In this document: piece by piece, positions 48,395 to 59,162 of the stretch
Layout of the letters: each line of letters opens with the position of its first letter
Position numbering within the stretch: position 1 is the stretch's first letter
NCBI GenBank assembly: GCA_947650285.1
Contig: CANTFL010000679.1
Location: forward strand, 53,967-117,966
Direction of reading: 5' to 3'
Length of the DNA: 64,000 nucleotides
DNA from: Hyaloperonospora brassicae
Taxonomy: Eukaryota; Oomycota; Peronosporomycetes; Peronosporales; Peronosporaceae
The notes under the pieces: model-generated
The model's database searches: none
What the model was told of the DNA's origin: nothing
The model's input: the letters and a program-made list of their open reading frames with translations, nothing else
Position numbers and translations under genes: made by a program

Positions 48395-49340
48395 ATTATC
48401 GGTGGTCGGTGAACTCGAATTCATCAAACTTGAGGTCGACGTGGGGTGTGCGAACCGAAGGTTAGAGAACTGGAGGTCACAAATACAAGGTCGGTGAAAT
48501 TAAGGTCAACAAACTGATGGTCCAGAAAACCCATGGGGGGCTAATGGGAGGTCAGCATACGAGAAGTCGGCGAACTGGACGTTAGAGAACTGGAGGTGGA
48601 CAATCGGGAGGTCGGTGAACCCGAGGTCGACGAACGAGACGTCGACGGACTCAAAATTTAGTGCAGAAGGCGTGAAAAATGAACATAAGAATCATTAGCC
48701 TGATGTGTTGGGGCGTTAAAGAAGGACAGATAGTCACTTAAAATTGTCTCTGCGATATAGCAAAATAGATAATACGATAGAGTGCATAATTTTTTGATTA
48801 AAAGTCGACTACGCTTGAAGTAAGTGGCTGGGCGTGCTATATAATGCTTGCCGCTTGACGTCGAGAGGAATAGCTTTTAGCGGTCTCGACTGATTGCGCA
48901 AGTAGTTCAAGAAGTCCGGGTTCAGTAACGCTGACTACCATTCAAACGAAGAGTCTCGTCGACGATGAGTCGGAAAACCTCAGTAAAAGGGACAGTCGAA
49001 GTCTCGCCGACGATGGGCCGGTAAGCCTCGGGAGAACGCACCATGTTTTATAGACTTGCTTAAGTGACAATTAGGTGGATATCAGCCCAGAGCACATTCA
49101 ATCTTGTAGTCAGGCCTAATTTCGCTCAATGACCTGTAAATGTGCATAAGGTGTTGGCTTCTACCCATTAATGTGAAATCACACAGAGTAAGAGGGTCAG
49201 AAACTGCTAAGATTAGGCATTCTTTAATCAAATTGGTTGCGAAGCATTGTAGCGAGGAATAGTTTAGGCAAATAATCAGCCGGACCCGAAAAAAATAACC
49301 GCGTAGGTATTCGATCTAACGTATAAGCACGTTTTGATGA
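48395..49340 (-). repeat. LTR-like dispersed repeat, copy D (inverted)
   Basis: Same order of blocks as copy A on the plus strand: minisatellite, AT-rich TATA-like zone, GGAATAGCTTTTAGCGGTCTC, AGTCTCGTCGACGATGAGTC and its second copy AGTCTCGCCGACGATGGGCC, CAATGACCTGTAAATGTGC, GCTAAGATTAGGCATTC and CAAATTGGTTGCGAAGCA. It is more diverged than A is from C. Confidence 0.58.
48404..48655. repeat. 15-bp minisatellite in LTR-like copy D (about 16 units)
   Basis: Units of the pattern GGTCGGTGAACTGGA, for example GGTTAGAGAACTGGA, GGTCGGTGAACCCGA and GGTCGACGAACGAGA. Most are exactly 15 bp, with a few shorter or longer. It is the longest of the four arrays. Confidence 0.85.
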
Positions 49341-52273
49341 CCTAACTTAATAATTTTTGTGTATGTGCGGTAAGCCTGTTTGACAACAAATATTACCAAA
49401 CACTCTACCAGTCAACGTAATACGGACATTGAAAAAATCAAATAAACATGACAAGTTTAGTGCTACAGCTTTAGGATTATATGCTCGCGACATTATGTTA
49501 CTTATTAATATCACAAGTACTGTCGAAAAAATTGTATAGGTCATGTTGTCATCTGAGGTCAAAGATGATTTTTGTAAGCAAACTAGATAATTTACACTAT
49601 AAATCGAAACAATATATAAATTCTGACGGATTGAAAAGTGGCATTAATGTTACATGTCATACGATCACGGGAGTGATAAGCAAATCCAATTCGATCTTTA
49701 TATGAAGGCGGGTGCAATAATATTCATGTTAAAGTTTGTGAATGTAAAATATGTCACGTCAAGCAGTTTTAGCAAGCGTATAGACGTATTAGTGTCTGAA
49801 TAAATATTCAAATGTATTGCGCGTCGCGCACTGAGATATAGGGTGTGTAATTGAATGCATATCATGCAGGAAAAAAATTGGCTGTTTTAATGACTATTGC
49901 ATGGTGCACTATGTTGCGGATAACATCAAGCCGACTAGTCGTTTAACTTTGGCCCATTGGCAGCCTTTGTAAAATTGGTGATTATATCATATTTGTAAGC
50001 CATAGTACGCGGAATACGCCACGGACAAGTCGATCAAAAAAAATTGTTAGAATGCGTAATGTTTGATGAACGATGAAGTAATATTATATGATGCAGGAAT
50101 ACGATAGGTGCAATGCGTAGGGCCATGAGACAATTTGTTTGGGAGACGAATTGCAATGAGGTAGTAATCTGCGATACATAAAACAATAATGTGTCAAAGT
50201 TAACATAATGACCAATATGTTCATCCAAATAAATAATTAATATACCTGTTGCTGACTACAGCCGAAGGCCTATGTGTATATTGAAATGAGCAGATATCTT
50301 TTATCAGAGTGCAAAGCGGGTCTTAAGAGCTAGCATATTGACTTTCGTGTATCAATGTACTGCTTACTACGCTAAAGCTAAGGTCGTACAGCCACGTTTA
50401 TCAACTTAAATAACATCATATGATCTCAGATACCGATAAATCACGCCGACAAAAATTAAAAACGAACGGGTGACGTAAAGATTATAGTATTATAATGATG
50501 ACGACAAATAACACTATTGAGGTATCGAAACGACAGGTTCCTATTATCTCCAAGCGTTAATGTCTCGACCAAATTTACGTTAATGTGACTTCACCAAAGT
50601 AAAAAAATCTTTGCTTGGCTTATAAAATTGTTGTGTCGAGTGATTAATTTCATATATAAAGTAATGTGTACACCAAAAATATTAGGATACTTCAGTCGTC
50701 CTCATAATTTATCGGCAGACCATACGTGCATCACATTCAACTTGACTAGGTCAAATTGTAGTGGCGGCAAATTTATATGTTGTAGCGTTATTAGTGATTT
50801 TAAAAGATCTTAGAAGATTATTTTTTTACGTACCATTGTTTACAAAGTATTCCCACAACTCTTTTTACCAATTTTGCGTCATGCAATCCTCCTATCTTTG
50901 CTTTGACTTCGAAGGGTCGTATTAATTGAACACGAACACGTATGTTATATCGTTGTGTTTCAAGTCGTTAGGTATACCTTTGATTTCGAGAAATAAGTAC
51001 AGTCGTGCACTTAAATTAAATGGTGTGCACGTTTAACGTAATTTCCTGTAAAAGGAAAGTTAAGACGGAATGGTACATGTAGTTGTATAAAAATGCGTGT
51101 ATTTCGGAAATGGTACAAATACGCTCGAGAAATGAAAGGCATTGAAGACAAAGGTCCGCAACTCCCTTGATCTGCCGTGAATACCTTGCAATAAGTTTAA
51201 CTCGTACATTATGTGTTCATTAAGCCCAGTGCAGTAACTAATGCTCTTCGAGAGATTGTACAGAATTTGCCAATAACTTTTCTCAGATACATGGATTTTT
51301 TTTGAAATTTGCTTCAAAGTTGATGAAAATTACTCAAAATTATACTTAACGTGAACTATTGATATGATAAGAAACGTTGTCAGTGGCATACAGTAACAAG
51401 GATTCATGCTTTAGTCAAACGTCAGAAATGGATCATATTGACTCCTCTAATATTTGATAGTAAATATGGGAATAAAAATGTGCAATCAATTGGCAATAAT
51501 CATGCTGAGTTAAAGAGTCAAAAGTTGAAGCCTCATGTATTCTACCATTCGAACTGATACCCGCATATAATTTTGTTCTATGACTCTAACTAAAACCCGC
51601 GTAGTGCGTGTACCTGGTATTGATTCCTGTAGCTACTCTATGTTGGCGGAGTCGTATCGACTCAAACGCACGACTTTCGGGCACGGGAAGAAATGGCAAA
51701 GACAGATTTTCTGGATAAATATTCATACAAGGTAAAGTATTGCGACGCACATAACATAAGTTTGTGTTCACACTAAAAGATATAGACTAAAGGTTTGCGT
51801 TACTACCATGATTTATGTGGCAGGGGACTTAGTTAAAGGCAACATCGGTCGTATGACCGATACTAATTTGAACTTACCTTGCCTTATTCATACTTTGACC
51901 TGAAGATACTATATTATACATATTTGACTAGTTTAACCCTAGCCAAGCGCGTCTAAATGGCTGCACAGTGGGTGGTTCGTCAGTTCTTATAAATTATGAC
52001 CAAATAGGCTGGTGTCTTCAGCGACGGTAAAATTGGGGGAAGTCTTGTGATATAAGCAATCGCTACTTAAACCCACTCGAGACGATTCTGACAGTGTTAG
52101 AAATGATTAGAGGTGGGAGCAAATTTCGCCGCGCTACTGCTCCACATTTTTAAGGGGGGGGGAAGTTAATAAACGTTGCCAGGTTTAGTAACTTGAACTT
52201 TGATACTGACATGGTTATGCGTAATGATCATAGAAGGGCAAAATATATTTTGCTGTTCAAAAATAGTGCAAAA
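49341..52273. other. AT-rich gene desert up to the array edge
   Basis: No recognisable gene. Open frames are at most 85 codons, unrecognised. The AT-rich composition stops abruptly at about 52274, where the first tandem unit begins. Confidence 0.55.
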
Positions 52274-55200
52274 ATGCATTGACAGTCAGAATCGAAAATG
52301 GTGAAGAGATTTTCAGACGTCGGACGGCCTTGCAGTGGAACGTTTTTCTGCAAGAGCGTCTCTGCACAGACGAGATTTTCACAAACCCTGCAACGCAGCC
52401 CTGCCCCGGCTGTTCTCGTTTACCAAGGCCGTTACTTCGATCGTATCAACGACTGACCATGCGGACGAACGACGCTGCGATAGATTTCTCTCTCTTCTAG
52501 TTTCGTGGACAGCACCGTGCTCTTTCATGAGCTGCAAGACTGGAATGACTGACTCAGCAAAAGTATGCCACGGTCTGTCTACTCATTGAACATGTGACTA
52601 GGTCCAAAGGTCGGGTTACCACACTTTTTTGTTGTGTGTACGCCACGTCGAGTAGAGGTCATCAAACGACTGGACCATATGATGACGACCAAGTCGACGC
52701 TTTATGTAGACAGTCACATGTCAGCTGGTACCATCCATTCGTGGCAGTGACGCGACCTGATCTATTTGCTCGGATCGGACCGGAAAAAAAGAATAACGCG
52801 ACACGCTACCAGACGTCACACAAACGTTACGCATTTCAATCGGCCGCAACAATTCGTATTCCAGACGATGGCCAACAACACGAGAACAAGTGTCGGAGCG
52901 CGCTATGTGAACGACACCACAAACTTGTGTGTGGACACAAGGCGCGCTTTGTGCTCGAGAGCGACGTCTGTAGTATTCTCCCCAGTATCATATTCCTTTT
53001 GTTTATGTTCGAATTGCTCATATCGACTGCAAGACAACAAACGGCACTCGACACAACATGAGACCGTAATCGTCAAGCTCATGCTGCTCCGTGCAGCCTT
53101 ACTGACACATGTGTGTATATCGTGTTTGCTTCCACGACACCTTGTGAGACATGGTAATACATCGGGACAGAAGCACGTCTGACGTAGGTCTATCAGTATT
53201 CAAGCGACAACAGTCTAGGCCCTGCGTGCGTGTCACACCAGCCACCGTCACCAGTGTGCCGTATCACGCCACACACACTTACTGTATTGTGTGTGTGGTG
53301 TCTGTGGTCGTAGTGCGTGCATCTACACCAAGGGGGCGATGCACAGACGTTTGCCCTCACTACAAGACGTTCCGTAGCCTCAAATCTTTTGCGTTGTTAA
53401 GAAAGACACGTCGCTGTTTGGCGACTTATAAGGCACTGGAGTGTGTAGCTTTGTATCTCCAATAGCAACTTCAGCTCGCGACGTCCGTGGACTCATCTCA
53501 ACACTTCCAAGCTCGCGGCATTCCGTTTTCCTCGACCACAGAGCTACGCGTATACTGCGACTCCGTGTGGCCGCAAGTCGTGATTTCATTGTCAACGATG
53601 GCGCGCGTACCATATCACTAATGATGAGGCCGTCTAAACGCGGCACTCTGCTTTACTGTGCTTTACGTATGCCGAGATCATCGTGTCTCAATGACTGATG
53701 CTAGTTCTGACTGGTCGTCAATCTCGCAAATCGTCAGCTGACAATAGACTGGTGTGTTACGTGTGTGGAAGCTGAGGAAACGGTGACACCATCGTTTTCT
53801 TAGATTCCTCCTCCTTATCTCTTCTCCTCGTTCTTTCGGAGAAACCTTTGCTGTTGACCAGACGTCGAAGTGACACGATAACCCAAGATAATTCTATCTT
53901 TGTTCTTCTGTTTGGCATTGTAGGCGAAGTGGCGCGAGCTGACTTTTTTCACGATCAGAGAGGCATATTTTGTACATGCATCACGCGTTCATCCGACACT
54001 ATACGCGCTCAAGATGTGCACACATACACACTTGCATCGCGCGCTCAAGACATACGTACAGGTTGCTACCCGGTCTACCTCACTCATTGCTGCAAGATTA
54101 TGTGCGTCAAAATCTCCATTCATCAACAAAAAGAACGCGACCACAGCTTTGTTCTGCGTCAGAGTGGGAGGAAGTATGTCGCTAACCGTCGTCTCGAAGA
54201 GAGGTGTATTCTTGGAGCGCTTTGGCGCGTTGTCCAGTATCTAGACGCATTCAAAAGCACGTGGCTTCCGTTCAATGTTGATTCAAGAAGCGTGAACGGA
54301 AAAGGATGTATCCAGATTGGAACGACCGTACAACGTGATGGTGGTATGCAACGACACTTGCTGTGTTTGTTGTGAGTGGTAACGACATTTAGGTCACATC
54401 GCAAGATAGTGAGTTGCTACGGAAGAAGCTGCGAGAAAAAACAGGGGTCCTGGTCTCATTGCGGGTATCGTTCGGTCTCATGGCGAATGTCGGATGATCT
54501 CCCGAAGGCGACAACGAGCTTTGTGGGGCAGAAAGACGCGAGCAGGATGCCTGGATCGAACGTGCAGCATTACGATGTGATTGGGCGAGAACTTGCTTAG
54601 ACGTGGGCGGTCAGACCAATGGTTCTACTCAGAGGGAATTCAAATATTTCATTGTATCACGTCAAGGGTATTGACTACCACGAAACGCTAGCGCGAGCAC
54701 GTCAGCTGAGAGCATACGAATAAGCGTGTACTTACTGCATCCGTTGAAACTGATTAGCGCCCTGACGCCGATCTGTGTTACTTCTTGGTTTTTTGTGCAG
54801 CAAGCTTTTGCGACTGCAATGACGAAGGGTCTAGCCTTGCAATACCCCCTTGCAGACAAGGTTGTTTTGCTCTCGAGTGAACGAAACGGTGGCAGCTTTC
54901 GACATCATTGCTGCTCGGCTACGGAAGCTCTTTGGAGAAACAAGGATAGTCAGCACGTGGTTGTTGCATCTATTCCTGTGTACCTGCACATTTGGCGGCG
55001 TGTAGACTAGAGACTAACATGAACCTACTGTTGCAGTACTTAGAAGCGAGCAGTCGACGAGCAGGAGGGCGAGATAAGGAAGGTGTGAATTCATACTTTA
55101 AATGCGAGTTGCGCGCGCCGTGGTGAGTCGCACCAGCAAACACAAGTGTCATGTTTTTTTCTCTTTTGGAAACGAAAGTGTGTGTGAGGTCACACTCGTT

Positions 55201-55707
55201 CGTTCAGCGTTCAAACACCATGATCAACAAGCAACAATTGACATTCAACTGTTACACTAGACTCCTCAAAGCATCTATGTATACTTGGTGGGAGGGCTGG
55301 CACCAGAATCCCTTCCGTGCTGACGAGTGCCTTCGTTCGTAGTATCCTCGACGGCGCTCCTCTTCACTGCCCGTATCCATCACCATTTTGACGAGCCTAC
55401 GACCTCATTTGGCGACGCTTATGATGGTGGTGGTGGTGGTGATGGGGCTTGTTATCGTGATAGGTAGCCGCCAATGAGCTTGCGTCGGACGAGGCTGCGA
55501 CATAGTTGGGGTCTTTTCCCTTGACATAGTAGGGGTCTTTTCCCTTGGCATAGTAGGTCCCCCCGCCACCGGCTTTGCTCGCACTGGTTGCAGCAAATGT
55601 CGTCGCCACGGCGAAGAACACAAGACCAACTAGGCGCATACTTTTGGTTGGTGGGATGGCAGGTAGATAGGTAGGTAGGTAGGTAGGTAGGTAAGCAAGG
55701 GGCGATT
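52274..55707. repeat. Tandem-array unit 1 (3434 bp)
   Basis: First of a head-to-tail series whose anchor TTGACAGTC recurs at 52279, 55713, 59140 and 62574. Sequence identity between units is very high; by eye only scattered single-base changes and small indels occur. The unit holds one supported gene (55397-55639, minus) near its right end. The remaining ~3.1 kb carries plus-strand frames of up to 175 codons that I do not recognise and that are not frame-stable between copies. The left edge coincides with the upstream region of a gene copy that is itself absent. Confidence 0.95.
55397..55639 (-). CDS. Small secreted His-rich protein, array copy 1 (80 aa)
   Basis: Seen: signal peptide MRLVGLVFFAVATTFAATSA (1-20, likely cleavage after ATSA), a Gly run (24-27), then a tandem repeat YYAKGKDP (29-36) and YYVKGKDP (37-44) followed by the partial NYVAAS (45-50). 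Next come a Ser/Ala-rich spacer, eight consecutive histidines (66-73) and a basic tail KRRQMRS. There are no cysteines and no RXLR or EER motif. Inferred: a secreted peptide of about 60 residues whose His tract could bind metal ions or respond to pH; the function is unknown. The start is set by the signal peptide. Neighbours: its upstream region lies in the head of the next unit. The protein is identical in all three copies in the window. I recognise no family. Confidence 0.78.
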   Translation of the reverse strand: MRLVGLVFFAVATTFAATSASKAGGGGTYYAKGKDPYYVKGKDPNYVAASSDASSLAATYHDNKPHHHHHHHHKRRQMRS

Positions 55708-55735
55708 ATGCTTTGACAGTCAAAATCGAAAATGG
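55640..55735 (-). promoter_or_regulatory. Upstream region of array gene copy 1: initiator-like motif and TACC microsatellite
   Basis: Read on the minus strand: CCATTTTCGATTTTGAC (55735-55719), resembling the oomycete Inr-type motif and matching CATCAGTTTCGATTTCGAC above the RXLR gene. A (TACC)6 microsatellite follows (GGTA x6 on the plus strand, about 55670-55693), then ACCAACCAAAAGT and the ATG. The repeat number is 6 here, 4 in copy 2 and 6 in copy 3. Confidence 0.55.
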
Positions 55736-58700
55736 TGAAGAGATTTTCAGACGTCGGACGGCCTTGCGGTGGAACGTTTTTCTGCAAGAGCGTCTCTGCA
55801 CAGACGAGATTTTCACAAACCCTGCAACGCAGCCCTGCCCCGACTGTTCTCGTTTACCAAGGCCGTTACTTCGATCGTATCAACGACTGACCATGCGGAC
55901 GAACGACGCTGCGATAGATTTCTCTCTCTTCTAGTTTCGTGGACAGCACCGTGCTCTTTCATGAGCTGCAAGACTGGAATGACTGACTCAGCAAAAGTAT
56001 GCCACGGTCTGTCTACTCATTGAACATGTGACTAGGTCCAAAGGTCGGGTTACCACACTTTTTTGTTGTGTGTATGCCACGTCGAGTAGAGGTCATCAAA
56101 CGACTGGACCATATGATGACGACCAAGTCGACGCTTTATGTAGACAGTCACATGTCAGCTGGTACCATCCATTCGTGGCAGTGACGCGACCTGATCTATT
56201 TGCTCGGATCGGACCGGAAAAAAAGAATAACGCGACACGCTACCAGACGTCACACAAACGTTACGCATTTCAATCGGCCGCAACAATTCGTATTCCAGAC
56301 GATGGCCAACAACACGAGAACAAGTGTCGGAGCGCGCTATGTGAACGACACCACAAACTTGTGTGTGGACACAAGGCGCGCTTTGTGCTCGAGAGCGACG
56401 TCTGTAGTATTCTCCCCAGTATCATATTTCTTCTTGTTTATGTTCGAATTGCTCATATCGACTGCAAGACAACAAACGGCACTCGACACAACATGAGACC
56501 GTAATCGTCAAGCTCATGCTGCTCCGTGCAGCCTTACTGACACATGTGTGTATATCGTGTTTGCTTCCACGACACCTTGTGAGACATGGTAATACATCGG
56601 GACAGAAGCACGTCTGACGTAGGTCTATCAGTATTCAAGCGACAACAGTCTAGGCCCTGCGTGCGTGTCACACCAGCCACCGTCACCAGTGTGCCGTATC
56701 ACGCCACACACACTTACTGTATTGTGTGTGTGGTGTCTGTGGTCGTAGTGCGTGCATCTACACCAAGGGGGCGATGCACAGACGTTTGCCCTCACTACAA
56801 GACGTTCCGTAGCCTCAAATCTTTTGCGTTGTTAAGAAAGACACGTCGCTGTTTGGCGACTTATAAGGCACTGGAGTGTGTAGCTTTGTATCTCCAATAG
56901 CAACTTCAGCTCGCGACGTCCGTGGACTCATCTCAACACTTCCAAGCTCGCGGCATTCCGTTTTCCTCGACCACAGAGCTACGCGTATACTGCGACTCCG
57001 TGTGGCCGCAAGTCGTGATTTCATTGTCAACGATGGCGCGCGTACCATATCATTAATGATGAGGCCGTCTAAACGCGGCACTCTGCTTTACTGTGCTTTA
57101 CGTATGCCGAGATCATCGTGTCTCAATGACTGATGCTAGTTCTGACTGGTCGTCAATCTCGCAAATCGTCAGCTGACAATAGACTGGTGTGTTACGTGTG
57201 TGGAAGCTGAGGAAACGGTGACACCATCGTTTTCTTAGATTCCTCCTCCTTATCTCTTCTCCTCGTTCTTTCGGAGAAACCTTTGCTGTTGACCAGACGT
57301 CGAAGTGACACGATAACCCAAGATAATTCTATCTTTGTTCTTCTGTTTGGCATTGTAGGCGAAGTGGCGCGAGCTGACTTTTTTCACGATCAGAGAGGCA
57401 TATTTTGTACATGCATCACGCGTTCATCCACACTATCACGCGCTCAAGATGTGCACACATACACACTTGCATCGCGCGCTCAAGACATACGTACAGGTTG
57501 CTACCCGGTCTACCTCACTCATTGCTGCAAGATTATGTGCGTCAAAATCTCCATACATCAACAAAAAGAACGCGACCACAGCTTTGTTCTGCGTCAGAGT
57601 GGGAGGAAGTATGTCGCTAACCGTCGTCTCGAAGAGAGGTGTATTCTTGGAGCGCTTTGGCGCGTTGTCCAGTATCTAGACGCATTCAAAAGCACGTGGC
57701 TTCCGTTCAATGTTGATTCAAGAAGCGTGAACGGAAAAGGATGTATCCAGATTGGAACGACCGTACAACGTGATGGTGGTATGCAACGACACTTGCTGTG
57801 TTTGTTGTGAGTGGTAACGACATTTAGGTCACATCGCAAGATAATGAGTTGCTACGGAAGAAGCTGCGAGAAAAAACAGGGGTCCTGGTCTCATTGCGGG
57901 TATCGTTCGGTCTCATGGCGAATGTCGGATGATCTCCCGAAGGCGACAACGAGCTTTGTGGGGCAGAAAGACGCGAGCAGGATGCCTGGATCGAACGTGC
58001 AGCATTACGATGTGATTGGGCGAGAACTTGCTTAGACGTGGGCGGTCAGACCAATGGTTCTACTCAGAGGGAATTCAAATATTTCATTGTATCACGTCAA
58101 GGGTATTGACTACCACGAAACGCTAGCGCGAGCACGTCAGCTGAGAGCATACGAATAAGCGTGTACTTACTGCATCCGTTGAAACTGATTAGCGCCCTGA
58201 CGCCGATCTGTGTTACTTCTTGGTTTTTTGTGCAGCAAGCTTTTGCGACTGCAATGACGAAGGGTCTAGCCTTGCAATACCCCCTTGCAGACAAGGTTGT
58301 TTTGCTCTCGAGTGAACGAAACGGTGGCAGCTTTCGACATCATTGCTGCTCGGCTACGGAAGCTCTTTGGAGAAACAAGGATAGTCAGCACGTGGTTGTT
58401 GCATCTATTCCTGTGTACCTGCACATTTGGCGGCGTGTAGACTAGAGACTAACATGAACCTACTGTTGCAGTACTTAGAAGCGAGCAGTCGACGAGCAGG
58501 AGGGAGAGATAAGGAAGGTGTGAATTCATACTTTAAATGCGAGTTGCGCGCGCCGTGGTGAGTCGCACCAGCAAACACAAGTGTCATGTTTTTTTCTCTT
58601 TTGGAAACGAAAGTGTGTGTGAGGTCACACTCGTTCGTTCAGCGTTCAAACACCATGATCAACAAGCAACAAATGACATTCAACTGTTACACTAGACTCC

Positions 58701-59134
58701 TCAAAGCATCTATGTATACTTGGTGGGAGGGCTGGCACCAGAATCCCTTCCGTGCTGACGAGTGCCTTCGTTCGTAGTATCCTCGACGGCGCTCCTCTTC
58801 ACTGCCCGTATCCATCACCATTTTGACGAGCCTACGACCTCATTTGGCGACGCTTATGATGGTGGTGGTGGTGGTGATGGGGCTTGTTATCGTGATAGGT
58901 AGCCGCCAATGAGCTTGCGTCGGACGAGGCTGCGACATAGTTGGGGTCTTTTCCCTTGACATAGTAGGGGTCTTTTCCCTTGGCATAGTAGGTCCCCCCG
59001 CCACCGGCTTTGCTCGCACTGGTTGCAGCAAATGTCGTCGCCACGGCGAAGAACACAAGACCGACTAGGCGCATACTTTTGGTTGGTGGGATGGCAGGTA
59101 GATAGGTAGGTAGGTAGGTAAGCAAGGGGCGATT
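55708..59134. repeat. Tandem-array unit 2 (3427 bp)
   Basis: Same content and orientation as unit 1. It is 7 bp shorter, mostly because of two fewer GGTA tetramers near its right end. It carries gene copy 2 at 58832-59074. Confidence 0.95.
58832..59074 (-). CDS. Small secreted His-rich protein, array copy 2 (80 aa)
   Basis: The amino-acid sequence is identical to copy 1: signal peptide, two YY(A/V)KGKDP units, a His8 tract and a basic tail. The single nucleotide difference in the coding region is synonymous (Val4 GTT to GTC). A longer frame reaching 59125 exists only because the shorter GGTA tract brings upstream sequence into frame. It would start at a TTG, so I keep the ATG at 59074. Confidence 0.78.
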   Translation of the reverse strand: MRLVGLVFFAVATTFAATSASKAGGGGTYYAKGKDPYYVKGKDPNYVAASSDASSLAATYHDNKPHHHHHHHHKRRQMRS

Positions 59135-59162
59135 ATGCTTTGACAGTCAAAATCGAAAATGG
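59075..59162 (-). promoter_or_regulatory. Upstream region of array gene copy 2
   Basis: Same initiator-like CATTTTCGATTTTGAC motif and 5' layout as copy 1, but with (TACC)4 instead of (TACC)6. Confidence 0.5.

Noticed and set aside
52594..53061. 155-158-codon plus-strand frame in the array units
   Set aside because: It is similar in all units only because the units are nearly identical. Its length and 3' end change with small indels near 53000, 56430 and 59860, and it has no family match. I considered piggyBac- or Copia-like relics and found no defensible motif.
53848..54375. 175-codon plus-strand frame present in array units 1 and 2
   Set aside because: It is unrecognised and is frameshifted in unit 3 by a one-base deletion, so it is probably not under coding constraint.
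58832..59125. 97-codon version of array gene copy 2
   Set aside because: The extra residues translate the GGTA microsatellite and start at a TTG. The shorter tract creates the frame by chance.
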